Positions 1 through 12,836 of a stretch of DNA of 64,000 bases are shown piece by piece. The stretch comes from Patagioenas fasciata. Its lineage: Eukaryota; Chordata; Aves; Columbiformes; Columbidae. Within the stretch, counting starts at the first letter, position 1. Each line of letters begins with the position of its first letter. The notes under the pieces were generated by a model that worked only from the letters and a program-made list of their open reading frames with translations, was not told where the DNA came from and searched no databases. A program made the translations under genes and the position numbers. The stretch lies in assembly GCF_037038585.1 (NCBI RefSeq), contig NC_092523.1:5001-69000 (forward strand), in the 5' to 3' direction.

Positions 1-3000
1 AACCCTAACCCTAACCCTAACCCTAACCCTAACCCTAACCCTAACCCTAACCCTAACCCTAACCCTAACCCTAACCCTAACCCTAACCCTAACCCTAACC
101 CTAACCCTAACCCTAACCCTAACCCTAACCCTAACCCTAACCCTAACCCTAACCCTAACCCTAACCCTAACCCTAACCCTAACCCTAACCTAACCCTAAC
201 CCTAACCCTAACCCTAACCCTAACCCTAACCCTAACCCTAACCCTAACCCTAACCCTAACCCTAACCCTAACCCTAACCCTAACCTAACCCTAACCCTAA
301 CCCTAACCCTAACCCTAACCCTAACCCTAACCCTAACCCTAACCCTAACCCTAACCCTAACCCTAACCCTAACCCTAACCCTAACCCTAACCCTAACCCT
401 AACCCTAACCCTAACCCTAACCCTAACCCTAACCCTAACCCTAACCCTAACCCTAACCCTAACCCTAACCCTAACCCTAACCCTAACCCTAACCCTAACC
501 CTAACCCTAACCCTAACCCTAACCCTAACCCTAACCCTAACCCTAACCCTAACCCTAACCCTAACCCTAACCCTAACCCTAACCCTAACCCTAACCCTAA
601 CCCTAACCCTAACCCTAACCCTAACCCTAACCCTAACCCTAACCCTAACCCTAACCCTAACCCTAACCCTAACCCTAACCCTAACCCTAACCCTAACCCT
701 AACCCTAACCCTAACCCTAACCCTAACCCTAACCCTAACCCTAACCCTAACCCTAACCCTAACCCTAACCCTAACCCTAACCCTAACCCTAACCCTAACC
801 CTAACCCTAACCCTAACCCTAACCCTAACCCTAACCCTAACCCTAACCCTAACCCTAACCCTAACCCTAACCCTAACCCTAACCCTAACCCTAACCCTAA
901 CCCTAACCCTAACCCTAACCCTAACCCTAACCCTAACCCTAACCCTAACCCTAACCCTAACCCTAACCCTAACCCTAACCCTAACCCTAACCCTAACCCT
1001 AACCCTAACCCTAACCCTAACCCTAACCCTAACCCTAACCCTAACCCTAACCCTAACCCTAACCCTAACCCTAACCCTAACCCTAACCCTAACCCTAACC
1101 CTAACCCTAACCCTAACCCTAACCCTAACCCTAACCCTAACCCTAACCCTAACCCTAACCCTAACCCTAACCCTAACCCTAACCCTAACCCTAACCCTAA
1201 CCCTAACCCTAACCCTAACCCTAACCCTAACCCTAACCCTAACCCTAACCCTAACCCTAACCCTAACCCTAACCCTAACCCTAACCCTAACCCTAACCCT
1301 AACCCTAACCCTAACCCTAACCCTAACCCTAACCCTAACCCTAACCCTAACCCTAACCCTAACCCTAACCCTAACCCTAACCCTAACCCTAACCCTAACC
1401 CTAACCCTAACCCTAACCCTAACCCTAACCCTAACCCTAACCCTAACCCTAACCCTAACCCTAACCCTAACCCTAACCCTAACCCTAACCCTAACCCTAA
1501 CCCTAACCCTAACCCTAACCCTAACCCTAACCCTAACCCTAACCCTAACCCTAACCCTAACCCTAACCCTAACCCTAACCCTAACCCTAACCCTAACCCT
1601 AACCCTAACCCTAACCCTAACCCTAACCCTAACCCTAACCCTAACCCTAACCCTAACCCTAACCCTAACCCTAACCCTAACCCTAACCCTAACCCTAACC
1701 CTAACCCTAACCCTAACCCTAACCCTAACCCTAACCCTAACCCTAACCCTAACCCTAACCCTAACCCTAACCCTAACCCTAACCCTAACCCTAACCCTAA
1801 CCCTAACCCTAACCCTAACCCTAACCCTAACCCTAACCCTAACCCTAACCCTAACCCTAACCCTAACCCTAACCCTAACCCTAACCCTAACCCTAACCCT
1901 AACCCTAACCCTAACCCTAACCCTAACCCTAACCCTAACCCTAACCCTAACCCTAACCCTAACCCTAACCCTAACCCTAACCCTAACCCTAACCCTAACC
2001 CTAACCCTAACCCTAACCCTAACCCTAACCCTAACCCTAACCCTAACCCTAACCCTAACCCTAACCCTAACCCTAACCCTAACCCTAACCCTAACCCTAA
2101 CCCTAACCCTAACCCTAACCCTAACCCTAACCCTAACCCTAACCCTAACCCTAACCCTAACCCTAACCCTAACCCTAACCCTAACCCTAACCCTAACCCT
2201 AACCCTAACCCTAACCCTAACCCTAACCCTAACCCTAACCCTAACCCTAACCCTAACCCTAACCCTAACCCTAACCCTAACCCTAACCCTAACCCTAACC
2301 CTAACCCTAACCCTAACCCTAACCCTAACCCTAACCCTAACCCTAACCCTAACCCTAACCCTAACCCTAACCCTAACCCTAACCCTAACCCTAACCCTAA
2401 CCCTAACCCTAACCCTAACCCTAACCCTAACCCTAACCCTAACCCTAACCCTAACCCTAACCCTAACCCTAACCCTAACCCTAACCCTAACCCTAACCCT
2501 AACCCTAACCCTAACCCTAACCCTAACCCTAACCCTAACCCTAACCCTAACCCTAACCCTAACCCTAACCCTAACCCTAACCCTAACCCTAACCCTAACC
2601 CTAACCCTAACCCTAACCCTAACCCTAACCCTAACCCTAACCCTAACCCTAACCCTAACCCTAACCCTAACCCTAACCCTAACCCTAACCCTAACCCTAA
2701 CCCTAACCCTAACCCTAACCCTAACCCTAACCCTAACCCTAACCCTAACCCTAACCCTAACCCTAACCCTAACCCTAACCCTAACCCTAACCCTAACCCT
2801 AACCCTAACCCTAACCCTAACCCTAACCCTAACCCTAACCCTAACCCTAACCCTAACCCTAACCCTAACCCTAACCCTAACCCTAACCCTAACCCTAACC
2901 CTAACCCTAACCCTAACCCTAACCCTAACCCTAACCCTAACCCTAACCCTAACCCTAACCCTAACCCTAACCCTAACCCTAACCCTAACCCTAACCCTAA

Positions 3001-5049
3001 CCCTAACCCTAACCCTAACCCTAACCCTAACCCTAACCCTAACCCTAACCCTAACCCTAACCCTAACCCTAACCCTAACCCTAACCCTAACCCTAACCCT
3101 AACCCTAACCCTAACCCTAACCCTAACCCTAACCCTAACCCTAACCCTAACCCTAACCCTAACCCTAACCCTAACCCTAACCCTAACCCTAACCCTAACC
3201 CTAACCCTAACCCTAACCCTAACCCTAACCCTAACCCTAACCCTAACCCTAACCCTAACCCTAACCCTAACCCTAACCCTAACCCTAACCCTAACCCTAA
3301 CCCTAACCCTAACCCTAACCCTAACCCTAACCCTAACCCTAACCCTAACCCTAACCCTAACCCTAACCCTAACCCTAACCCTAACCCTAACCCTAACCCT
3401 AACCCTAACCCTAACCCTAACCCTAACCCTAACCCTAACCCTAACCCTAACCCTAACCCTAACCCTAACCCTAACCCTAACCCTAACCCTAACCCTAACC
3501 CTAACCCTAACCCTAACCCTAACCCTAACCCTAACCCTAACCCTAACCCTAACCCTAACCCTAACCCTAACCCTAACCCTAACCCTAACCCTAACCCTAA
3601 CCCTAACCCTAACCCTAACCCTAACCCTAACCCTAACCCTAACCCTAACCCTAACCCTAACCCTAACCCTAACCCTAACCCTAACCCTAACCCTAACCCT
3701 AACCCTAACCCTAACCCTAACCCTAACCCTAACCCTAACCCTAACCCTAACCCTAACCCTAACCCTAACCCTAACCCTAACCCTAACCCTAACCCTAACC
3801 CTAACCCTAACCCTAACCCTAACCCTAACCCTAACCCTAACCCTAACCCTAACCCTAACCCTAACCCTAACCCTAACCCTAACCCTAACCCTAACCCTAA
3901 CCCTAACCCTAACCCTAACCCTAACCCTAACCCTAACCCTAACCCTAACCCTAACCCTAACCCTAACCCTAACCCTAACCCTAACCCTAACCCTAACCCT
4001 AACCCTAACCCTAACCCTAACCCTAACCCTAACCCTAACCCTAACCCTAACCCTAACCCTAACCCTAACCCTAACCCTAACCCTAACCCTAACCCTAACC
4101 CTAACCCTAACCCTAACCCTAACCCTAACCCTAACCCTAACCCTAACCCTAACCCTAACCCTAACCCTAACCCTAACCCTAACCCTAACCCTAACCCTAA
4201 CCCTAACCCTAACCCTAACCCTAACCCTAACCCTAACCCTAACCCTAACCCTAACCCTAACCCTAACCCTAACCCTAACCCTAACCCTAACCCTAACCCT
4301 AACCCTAACCCTAACCCTAACCCTAACCCTAACCCTAACCCTAACCCTAACCCTAACCCTAACCCTAACCCTAACCCTAACCCTAACCCTAACCCTAACC
4401 CTAACCCTAACCCTAACCCTAACCCTAACCCTAACCCTAACCCTAACCCTAACCCTAACCCTAACCCTAACCCTAACCCTAACCCTAACCCTAACCCTAA
4501 CCCTAACCCTAACCCTAACCCTAACCCTAACCCTAACCCTAACCCTAACCCTAACCCTAACCCTAACCCTAACCCTAACCCTAACCCTAACCCTAACCCT
4601 AACCCTAACCCTAACCCTAACCCTAACCCTAACCCTAACCCTAACCCTAACCCTAACCCTAACCCTAACCCTAACCCTAACCCTAACCCTAACCCTAACC
4701 CTAACCCTAACCCTAACCCTAACCCTAACCCTAACCCTAACCCTAACCCTAACCCTAACCCTAACCCTAACCCTAACCCTAACCCTAACCCTAACCCTAA
4801 CCCCTAACCCTAACCCTAACCCTAACCCTAACCCTAACCCTAACCCTAACCCTAACCCTAACCCTAACCCTAACCCTAACCCTAACCCTAACCCTAACCC
4901 TAACCCTAACCCTAACCCTAACCCTAACCCTAACCCTAACCCTAACCCTAACCCTAACCCTAACCCTAACCCTAACCCTAACCCTAACCCTAACCCTAAC
5001 CCTAACCCTAACCCTAACCCTAACCCTAACCCTAACCCTAACCCTAACC

Positions 5050-5090
<41 letters not shown>

Positions 5091-5160
5091 CCCTAACCCT
5101 AACCCTAACCCTAACCCTAACCCTAACCCTAACCCTAACCCTAACCCTAACCCTAACCCT
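1..5160. repeat. Terminal telomeric repeat (CCCTAA)n
   Basis: About 860 tandem copies of CCCTAA on the + strand (TTAGGG on the other) run from base 1. The C-rich strand reads 5' to 3' from the left edge, so the chromosome terminus is at the left. The array is almost perfect. I see four slips: units missing one C near 187 and 285, an extra C near 4801 and an extra A near 5070. TTAGGG is the vertebrate telomere repeat bound by shelterin. The slips may be real or assembly consensus errors. Confidence 0.99.
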
Positions 5161-5260
5161 CACCCTAACCCTCACCCTAACCCTCACCCTAACCCTCACC
5201 CTAACCCTCACCCTAACCCTCACCCTAACCCTCACCCTAACCCCAACCCCAACCCCAACT
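5158..5260. repeat. Proximal variant telomeric repeats
   Basis: Canonical CCCTAA here alternates with CCCTCA to give a 12-bp higher-order unit repeated about seven times, followed by about three CCCCAA units (5241-5259). On the G-rich strand these read TGAGGG and TTGGGG. Such variant repeats are typical of the inner edge of vertebrate telomeres, where telomerase no longer renews the sequence. The alternation suggests a dimer spread by replication slippage. Confidence 0.95.
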
Positions 5261-5263
5261 CCC

Positions 5264-5333
5264 AGGAAGCAGGTGACAGGAAGCAGGTGACAGGAAGCAC
5301 GTGACAGGAAGCAGGTGACAGGAAGCAGGTGAC
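5264..5333. repeat. 14-bp tandem repeat, five copies
   Basis: Five adjacent copies of AGGAAGCAGGTGAC start right after the telomeric variants. The third copy has one change that turns CAGGTG into the E-box CACGTG. No known family is recognised. Confidence 0.9.
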
Positions 5334-5370
5334 AGGTAAGTTGTTTGTGTGTTTGTCAGTTTGTGTGGGT

Positions 5371-5437
5371 GGAGGTGTGAAAGGGGTGTGAAGGAGGTGT
5401 GAAAGGGGTGTGAAGGAGGTGTGAAAGGGGTGTGAAA
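5371..5437. repeat. 22-bp tandem repeat, three copies
   Basis: Three copies of a G-rich 22-mer made of a GGAGGTGTGAAA half and a GGGGTGTGAA half. It is a small minisatellite in the telomere-adjacent DNA. Confidence 0.85.
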
Positions 5438-5546
5438 GATGGTATTTGTGTTATGTGTTGTTATGTTTTTTGCTGTGGTGGTGGTGAAAAAAAAAATTTT
5501 TGCCTAATTTGCATATTTAATGAGCTCATTTGCATAATTAGTGGTT

Positions 5547-5637
5547 AATTTGCATGGCCATAGGGTGTTGTCCCTAATTAAAGGCCTGTGTGTTTGGCTA
5601 GTTTAATTAGGGAGTGTTCCCTATGGCCATGCAAATT
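5547..5637. repeat. Nested fold-back sequence with octamer motifs
   Basis: The outer arms 5547-5565 and 5619-5637 are perfect 19-bp inverted repeats. The inner arms 5571-5582 and 5602-5613 are perfect 12-bp inverted repeats. The outer arms contain ATTTGCAT, the octamer recognised by POU-domain factors, and a further ATTTGCAT lies at about 5508. A 12-bp palindrome AATGAGCTCATT (5519-5530) lies just to the left. It could be a small fold-back element or a structured regulatory site. No terminal target duplication was found. Confidence 0.8.
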
Positions 5638-5703
5638 TGGATGGTAGGTGAGTCTGTATGTGGAGTATTTTTATTTTTGAAAAAGAATAAAAATATAAAG
5701 TCT

Positions 5704-5809
5704 GGTGCAGCAGTAGGGCTTTGGATGCTCTAGGGGAGATCATGATTTTTTTATTTTTATTTTTTTTTTTTTTTGTCCCCTAGAGTATCCAAGGCCCTAC
5801 TGCTGCACC
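5704..5809 (+). repeat. 34-bp-arm hairpin with T-rich loop
   Basis: Arms 5704-5737 and 5776-5809 are inverted repeats matching at 32 of 34 positions around a 38-nt T-rich loop. Both mismatches would be G-U wobbles if the + strand were transcribed, so the RNA could form an unbroken 34-bp duplex. On the minus strand the same positions would be A-C mismatches. The shape resembles a microRNA precursor or a miniature inverted-repeat element. Nothing shows that it is transcribed. Confidence 0.75.
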
Positions 5810-5929
5810 TGAAAATAAACTTAACATAGTTATGAAATACATTTAAATAATGACTTTTAATAGGAGGAAAAATTTAAAACCTAAATATCATAACTGCACA
5901 CTCAGTACCATTCAACCTGACCAAGCACT

Positions 5930-6164
5930 CAACACAGAATCTATCAATCAAACACACTCAAAAATACACAGACCCCAACAGACACAGAGACAGAAACAAA
6001 GACCAACACACACAAAGTGCAACACTCCAATGAAGGCCAGCACTCAGAAACAGTCCAGCACACACCCAGATAACGTCAGGCTCACAGAAAAAAACAAAGT
6101 CAAGCGCACAGACAGCAAGTCCAACACAGCCACATACACAAAAGGAGACAAAACACCAAGCCAA

Positions 6165-6200
<36 letters not shown>

Positions 6201-6900
6201 AAACAAAGTCCAATACACACACCCACCGCAGACAGAGACAAATTCAAGTGCGCACATGGAAAAAGAGCCAAAGTCAAACACACACAGCAACATGGACTAA
6301 GTGCAACACACCCACACACTGAAAAGGTCCAGCACACACAGACAGAGACAGAATCCAACATACACACACAGGGAGTCTACCACGCACAGAAATACAAAGT
6401 CCAACGCTCTCATACACACAGAGACAGAGTGCAGCACGCACGCTGACGGAGACCGAGCGGGACACACATGCAGACTGCGGTGCACACACAAAGACAGTGC
6501 TACACACACAGGACAGCAACACACAATATCCAGCACACACACAGACAGAGAGCACCCAGCGCACACAGAGAGAGAGAGTCCACCACACAGAGAAAGAGAC
6601 AGAGAGAGAATCCAGCACACACAGAGAGACAGAGACAAAGTCCAACAGTCTCGCACACACAGAGATCAAGTGGGGCACGCACGAGGACAGAGACAGAGTG
6701 CGACACAAAGACAACGGCTAAGTCCGACAGGCACGACATCGACACATACAAAGTCTACCGCGCACACAGCAAACAAAGGCCAACACGCCGACACAGACAG
6801 AATCCAGCACACGCACAGGGACAAAGACAAACTCCAGCGCAAACACAACATCAGACAGACAAACGGAGACACAAAAAAGTCCTACACACACACCTGACAA
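5930..6900. repeat. Degenerate CA-rich tract
   Basis: About 1 kb of strand-asymmetric sequence made of CACACA blocks mixed with CAGAGA and AAGTCCA-like words at a loose spacing of a few tens of bases. It includes a pure (CA)n stretch near 6164-6196. It is open in several frames on both strands only because these words lack stop codons; the hypothetical proteins are low-complexity His/Thr or Cys/Val/Leu strings. I do not call a gene. Confidence 0.85.
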
Positions 6901-7640
6901 TGGTACAGTCCAGCACTCGCTCGCGTTGGCGATTGACAGGCTCTCAAAATCACTCGCACACGCAAAATCTCGAACTTTCACTGCTCTCTAACCAAAAAAG
7001 ACGCCAGACAACAAAAAGATACAAGTGCTTTATTAGCTTTCTGATGACACTTAGTTGGGTGACTCTAGCCCCCTCAAACACAATATTACTGCTACATAAC
7101 TCTAATTATTACATCTTGGCAAACAAAGGACTAACTACTTCTTATTACACTGTTCTCTTGTCACTATTACCATAACATGAAAAACTCCCCAAGATTACCA
7201 CCTTTTCATATAATATATCACAGTGCATAAGGCTATAGGGAATATCATCACCCATTGAACAAAAGAGTTTTGATGTTTCCAACGGGATGGCAAGTGCTTT
7301 ATGAACTCTTCCTACCCGCGACCCTTTGACCGTGCCGCGGTAGAAACTGCTTGCTATTATGAGTATTTTACATCGTATCGTCATCGCGGGTAGCCCAAAG
7401 ATCTAACACAAACCTTTATTACTTATTACAGATTTAAAACGTATTACATACCACATTTCTCACACCCCGCAAAAAATCCAACTCATCTATGGCACAGCAT
7501 TCCTGACATCACATTACAGAGGAAAACACAAAAACCCTAGCCAACTCATGGACCGCTTAGTTAAACTACGCTAGTGCAGTTACGACCGGCTTGCTACGAC
7601 CATTCCCTAAACTAGCCTCCTTGCCGGTACCGAAGGAGAC
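6900..7640. other. Unassigned AT-richer segment
   Basis: Mixed-composition DNA without obvious tandem repetition. It has TTTATT-type words (reverse AATAAA) near 7020-7035 and 7420 that could be LTR polyadenylation signals on the minus strand. No PBS, TSD or protein match was recognised, and no gene is called. Confidence 0.4.
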
Positions 7641-10640
7641 GAGGATACGGAATAGCTATCTGCAGAAAAGCTATTCCCAGAAAGCTCAACGATCCCTCTG
7701 CCTCTTAAAACCACCATCCCAGCATGACCTTAATCTGAACATTGACAATGAAGTTGGTCTCACCTACCAGTCCAGACCGAGGGAAAACACACTCCCCTAG
7801 ACAAGCAGATAAGAAGGAATCCCCTAGCAGGATTTTTTTAATTCTGTTCTGCTTCCTCCTTTTCAGGTAAATTTCAAAATACACCTGCAATTAAAACTAA
7901 TACCCCAATACACAATCAAACCAGAACTCACAGCTAAAACACACCACTCACTCAGATAGCAAGCCCACAACGCTCTCACAGAGCTAGCTTGCTCCCAGCT
8001 CGTACCGCCAACTCGTTTCTGCAACACCCCTGGAGAATGCCATTGCTGCAAGCCTCTATACTTGCCCTGCCTGCTAAAACCCCATTCCCAGACTGAACCC
8101 TGTCCAAACTCAGGCGATGAACATCGCCTCATGCAGTGGCTGGGACCAGGGGCAAAAAAAGCCAGCCAGGAGCAAAAAAAAAAAAAATCCCCCGGCTGAG
8201 CTTTTTTTATTCTATTTTAAAATTTAGTTTTAACCAGAAAAAAAAAAAACCACAGCACAAAACATGACCTTGAAAAGACAAAACCCGAAAACCCCTGAAT
8301 GCAAACACCAGATTACACAACTAACAGCACCGCTCCTGCACATACTGGACCCACGCCACGGCCATTGTACCTTCTCCCCGGCACCCCTCGGGAACGCCGT
8401 TCCCGGGAGCCTCGAAAATGGCCCTGCCTGCCAAAACCCCGGCCCAAGAACCGCCCGCGTCTGAACCTTGGCGACGAACGTCGCCTGGCAGAGCGGCCGG
8501 GACCGGGGAAAAAAAAACCCAGCCGGGGGAAAAAAAAAAAATCCCCCGGCTGGGGTTTTTTTATTCTATTCAGAATTTGAAATGTTCCTGAAAAGGAAAA
8601 AACCATTAACCTGCAAGGACAAAAACCCACAACCCCGAAATACAAACACAACAAAACACACAGCTGACCACACCAATCGCTCACCTACCCAACCCAACCC
8701 ACGCTCACACCGCAGCCATTCTCCGCCGTTCTCCCCATCACCCCTCGGGAACGCCGTTCCCGGGAGCCTCGAAAATGGCCCTGCCTGCCAAAACCCCGGC
8801 CCGAGGACCGCCCGCGTCTGAACCTTGGCGACGAACGTCGCCTGGCAGAGCGGCCGGGACCGGGGAAAAAAAAACCCAGCCGGGGGAAAAAAAAAAAATC
8901 CCCCGGCTGGGGTTTTTTTATTCTATTTTAAAATTGAAATGTACCTGAAAAGGAAAAACCATTAAACTGCAAGGACAACAACCCACAACCCAGAAACACT
9001 AACACACCAGTCCCCTCTGTGCCATCGCTCCTCAGGAACGTTGTTCCCGGGAGCCTCGTATGGCCCTGCCTGCCAAAACCCGGGCCCTACGGCCTCCCGC
9101 CTCCGAACCTTGGCGACAAACGTCGCCTCACAGAGCGGCCGGGACCGGGGAAAAAAAAACCCAGCCGGGGGAAAAAAAAAAAATCCCCCAGCTGGGGTTT
9201 TTTTATTCTATTTCAAAATCTAAAAGAACCTGAAAAGGAAAAACCATTAACCTGCAAGGACAAAAACCCACAACCCCAACTATACAAATCCACCACAATC
9301 ACACGGCTGACCGCACCACTCATTCACCTACCAAACCCACCCCACCCTCACACGGCACCCGTGGTCCCCTCTGTGCCGTCGCTCCTCGGGAACATTGTTC
9401 CCAGGAGCCTCGGATGGCCCTGCCTGCCAAAACCCCGGCCCTACAGCCGGCCCCGTGCGAACCTTGGCGACGAACGTCGCCTCACAGAGCGGCCGGGACC
9501 GGGGAAAAAAAAACCCAGCCAGGGGAAAAAAAAAAAATCCCCCGGCTGGGGTTTTTTTATTCTATTTTAAAATCTAAAAGAACCTGAAAAGGAAAAAGCA
9601 TTAACCTGCAAGGACAAAAACCCACAACCCAGAAACACAAACACACCAGATCACACAGCTCAGCACACCGCTCATTCACCCAACAAAGCCACCTCACGCA
9701 TCACATCCATGGTCCCCTCTGTGCCGTCACTCCTCGGGAACGTTGTTCCCAGGAGCCTCACATGGCCCTGCCTGCCAAAACCCCAGCCCTACGGCCTCCC
9801 GCCTCCGAACCTTGGCGACGAACATCGCCTCGCGGAGCGGCCGGGACCGGGGGAAAAAAAACCCAGCCGGGGGAAAAAAAAAAAATCCCCCAGCTGGGGT
9901 TTTTTTATTCTAATATAAATTCTAAAAGAACCTGAAAAGTAAAAAACATTAACCTGCAAGGACAAAAACCCACAACCCCAAAATACAAACACACCAGATC
10001 ACACAGCTCAGCACAACTCTCATTCACCTACCAAACCCACCCCACCCTCACACTGCAGCCCTTGTCCCCTCTATGCTGTTGCCTCTCGGGAACACGGCTC
10101 CCGGGAGCCTCCGAAATGGCCCTGCCTGCCGAAACCCCGACCCGAGGGCCGCCCACCTCCGAACCTTGGCGACAAACGTCGCCTCACAGAGCGGCCGGGA
10201 CCGGGGAAAAAAAACCGAGCCGGGGGAAAAAAAAAAAAATCCCCCGGCTGGGGTTTTTTTATTCTATTTTAAAATTTACATGTACCTGAAAAGGAAAAGA
10301 CATTAAACTGCAAGGACAGAAACCCACAACCCCAAAATATGAACACACAGCGCACCACAACACTCATTCACCTACCAAACCCACCCCACCCTCCCGTCGC
10401 GGCCGCTGTGCCCGCTGTGCCGTCGCCCCTCGGGAACGCGGTTCCCGGAAGACTCCGAAACGGCCCTGCCTGCCGAAACCCCGGCCCGAGGGCCGCCCGC
10501 ATCCAAACCTCGGCGACGAACATCGCCTCGTGGAGCAGCCGGGACCGGGGGAAAAACCCGGTCAGGGGGGATGGATCCCCCGGCTGGAGGTTTTTATTCT
10601 TTAACTTTGGAATTTACCTGAAAGGGCAAAAATTTGAACC
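7640..10640. repeat. ~350-bp GC-rich satellite with three hairpins per unit
   Basis: Roughly nine copies of a ~340-360-bp unit (one is shorter, ~286 bp). The clearest anchor is a GCCGGGGG, A-run, CCCCCGGC hairpin found near 8523, 8880, 9165, 9525, 9868, 10220 and, decayed, 10556. A weaker copy lies at 8160-8200 and decayed copies extend left to about 7640. Each good unit also has a CGGGAACG/CGTTCCCG near-palindrome (8389-8405) and a GGCGACG/CGTCGCC inverted repeat (8470-8485). The main hairpin is followed by a T run. Units left of 8.2 kb and the last one at the right are much more diverged. I recognise no named satellite. Confidence 0.85.
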
Positions 10641-11610
10641 TCCAAGGACAAATAACTACAGCCCCGAGCCACGTCCGCTCGAGGTTTTGCGCTATCCGAA
10701 CGCTCTGCGCGTCATCTACCCCGTCGACCGCTTCTTCCTCTCCCGCAGATTGACTTGAGACGGGGACTTCACGCTTTGCACTTAATACCCTTGCAATCCT
10801 TCATATAGTTCTTGACCGCGGTGACCTATTCTCGCTCGGCTTCCCGATCCTGTCGGTTACCGCAACCTCCTTCCTCTGAGATTCCGCGACTCAAACTCGC
10901 GCCGCGTCTACGTCGCGGAACGCCGACGACGCCCGCGATCCCCCCGACGTCGCTCGGTCTCGGGCGACCGACCGGTGCGCGGCCAACCGAGGGCGGCGCT
11001 GGACGGCTTGCGCTGCGGCGGAATGTAATGGCGAGGGACGCTAATGCTGACTAGGAGGACAGAATATGCTAAGCGAATTCGGCTGAAACTTGATGCGGAG
11101 CGATTTCGACGTGGACAGGAGATGCCGAAGGCTACAGGGAGGTCTTTCCGTCGAGGCATGAGGTTGGGATCGGACCCCCTCGCTTTCTAAACTCCTCTGC
11201 GGACGGGAGCCCGGGTGCGGCCGGATCCGAACTTGGCCCCCCGCTGGATCTACGGTCGGCCTCCCAGCTGTGTGGGGGACAGGGAAAACACCTAAGATAT
11301 TATATTGACATATGGCTAAAGGACTGGATGTGCACACCTGACTCCTTATACCGCTCAGCCTGAATTTCAGAATGGCATCGCTCTGCGCCTCGGCGTCCAT
11401 ACCACCCTTCCAGAGGCACGGGGACGGTTGGGTCGCGGTCTAAGTCCTCAGTCTATCGGGGCGAACTCTCGGGCAAAATCCGTGTAAATAACCGACCGAA
11501 CGGAGCGGTACTGCGGGAAGGCTGACTGGAGCTGCCGCTTCTGCTGACGTCCCGGCCGACCGTGGAAATCCCTGGGTATTTATACCCTTACAAACTATTC
11601 AACCGCCCCT
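10640..11610. other. GC-rich, CpG-dense unassigned segment
   Basis: No tandem structure and no recognisable protein. The CpG density is striking (10,900-11,020). It may be an old LTR or leader of an endogenous retrovirus, because the next segment resembles the promoter-downstream part of the 2.7-kb repeat, but I see no PBS or LTR ends. Confidence 0.35.
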
Positions 11611-12050
11611 CTACGCTGCGATTTGGTCCGATAGCGACAGCCGAGTCTCCGGTCTTCTCGCTTCTCGGCGGATCCTTTGCGCCGACGTCGCGCCAGACTC
11701 GGCTCTGCGCGTCCGTAGATTCGGTTTACGGTCCGTGAGAGCGTCCCGACGGCCTCGAACGTGGCGTTTTCGGCGACGGAAGCCTATTCCTGCGGGAACG
11801 TGTAAAGCACGCCTTACGGGATGGGTGACGATTGGAGTCTGTATCTGCTTTTGTTACCGTCGAGTAAAGGCTATAATTATGAGTGCTACATAGCCTAATA
11901 AAACGCCTTTTTATAAGTGAGTCGTGTTCACAATGTGGTCCCCTGCAAAAAAATAAATACAAAAAGATTTCATTAAAAGAGGCTTTGTCTATGAAATAAC
12001 AGCACACCACAGAAAACACTAGTCAACAATGGTCTCTGTAACGACTGCAA
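11610..12050 (+). repeat. Diverged left end of the subtelomeric repeat unit
   Basis: Starting at about 11,618, a GATTTGGTCCGATAG stretch followed by GCGGATCC and later a CAGCACACCACAGAAAACA stretch lines up with 33,250-33,450 of the 2.7-kb unit. Matching blocks keep their order. The copy is strongly diverged, so it marks the left edge of the repeat family that fills 12-25 kb and 33-64 kb. Confidence 0.6.
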
Positions 12051-12410
12051 AACACCACTAAAAGGACTTACAACTCCCCTGCCCCCAGCTACTGCGTCCC
12101 AGATGACTTGTGGCTACACATTTTAACACGTCAACAGATTAACCGTGGACTCCTAGAGCTCACTCCACCCGCCCCTGACTCCACACCGCCGGGTAGAGCA
12201 GCTCCGAACCGAACGTGCACGTGGGCAGACACACGCACCACGGAACGTTCCAGACAACATCATTTCAACAACACCAACAACACCCAACGATGGGAACAAC
12301 TCCCAAGCACAGAGGCATTGATCAAAAGAACCTGCAGGGGGACAGCGGTGTTGCGAGGAGCCTCCACTGCAACCCCAGAAAACAAAGGAGCCGAACGTCA
12401 CGGCCCCTTA

Positions 12411-12832
12411 TGAGACGGCGGCACTGGCGCACACACACGCAGAGACGGCGGCACTGGCGCACACACACGCAGAGACGGCGGCACTGGCGCGCACACACAC
12501 GCAGAGGAGACGGCGGCACTGGCGCACACACACACGCAGAGGAGACGGCGGCACTGGGGCACACACACACGCAGAGGAGACGGCGGCACTGGGGCACACA
12601 CACACGCAGAGGAGACGGCGGCACTGGGGCACACACACACGCAGAGGAGACGGCGGCACTGGGGCACACACACACGCAGAGGAGACGGCGGCACTGGGGC
12701 ACACACACACGCAGAGGAGACGGCGGCACTGGGGCACACACACACGCAGAGGAGACGGCGGCACTGGGGCGCACACACACGCAGAGGAGACGGCGGCACT
12801 GGGGCACACACACACGCAGAGGAGACGGTTGC
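12411..12832. repeat. CpG-rich minisatellite, 30- then 35-bp period
   Basis: About three copies of a 30-bp unit (GACGGCGGCACTGG core plus CA-rich tail) are followed by about ten copies of a 35-bp version with an added GGAGA and one more CA. Open frames on both strands (His/Thr/Arg or Cys/Val/Ala repeats) are by-products of the repeat. Confidence 0.95.
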
Positions 12833-12836
12833 GCTA

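Noticed and set aside
5850..7175. Several 70-235-codon frames in the CA-rich tract on both strands
   Set aside because: Low-complexity translations of CACACA/CAGAGA words; no conserved domain and no reason to prefer any frame.
8519..8570. Bacterial-type intrinsic terminators (GC hairpin plus T run) in the ~350-bp satellite
   Set aside because: The shape fits, but the sequence is a eukaryotic satellite; such hairpins have no termination role for RNA polymerase II.
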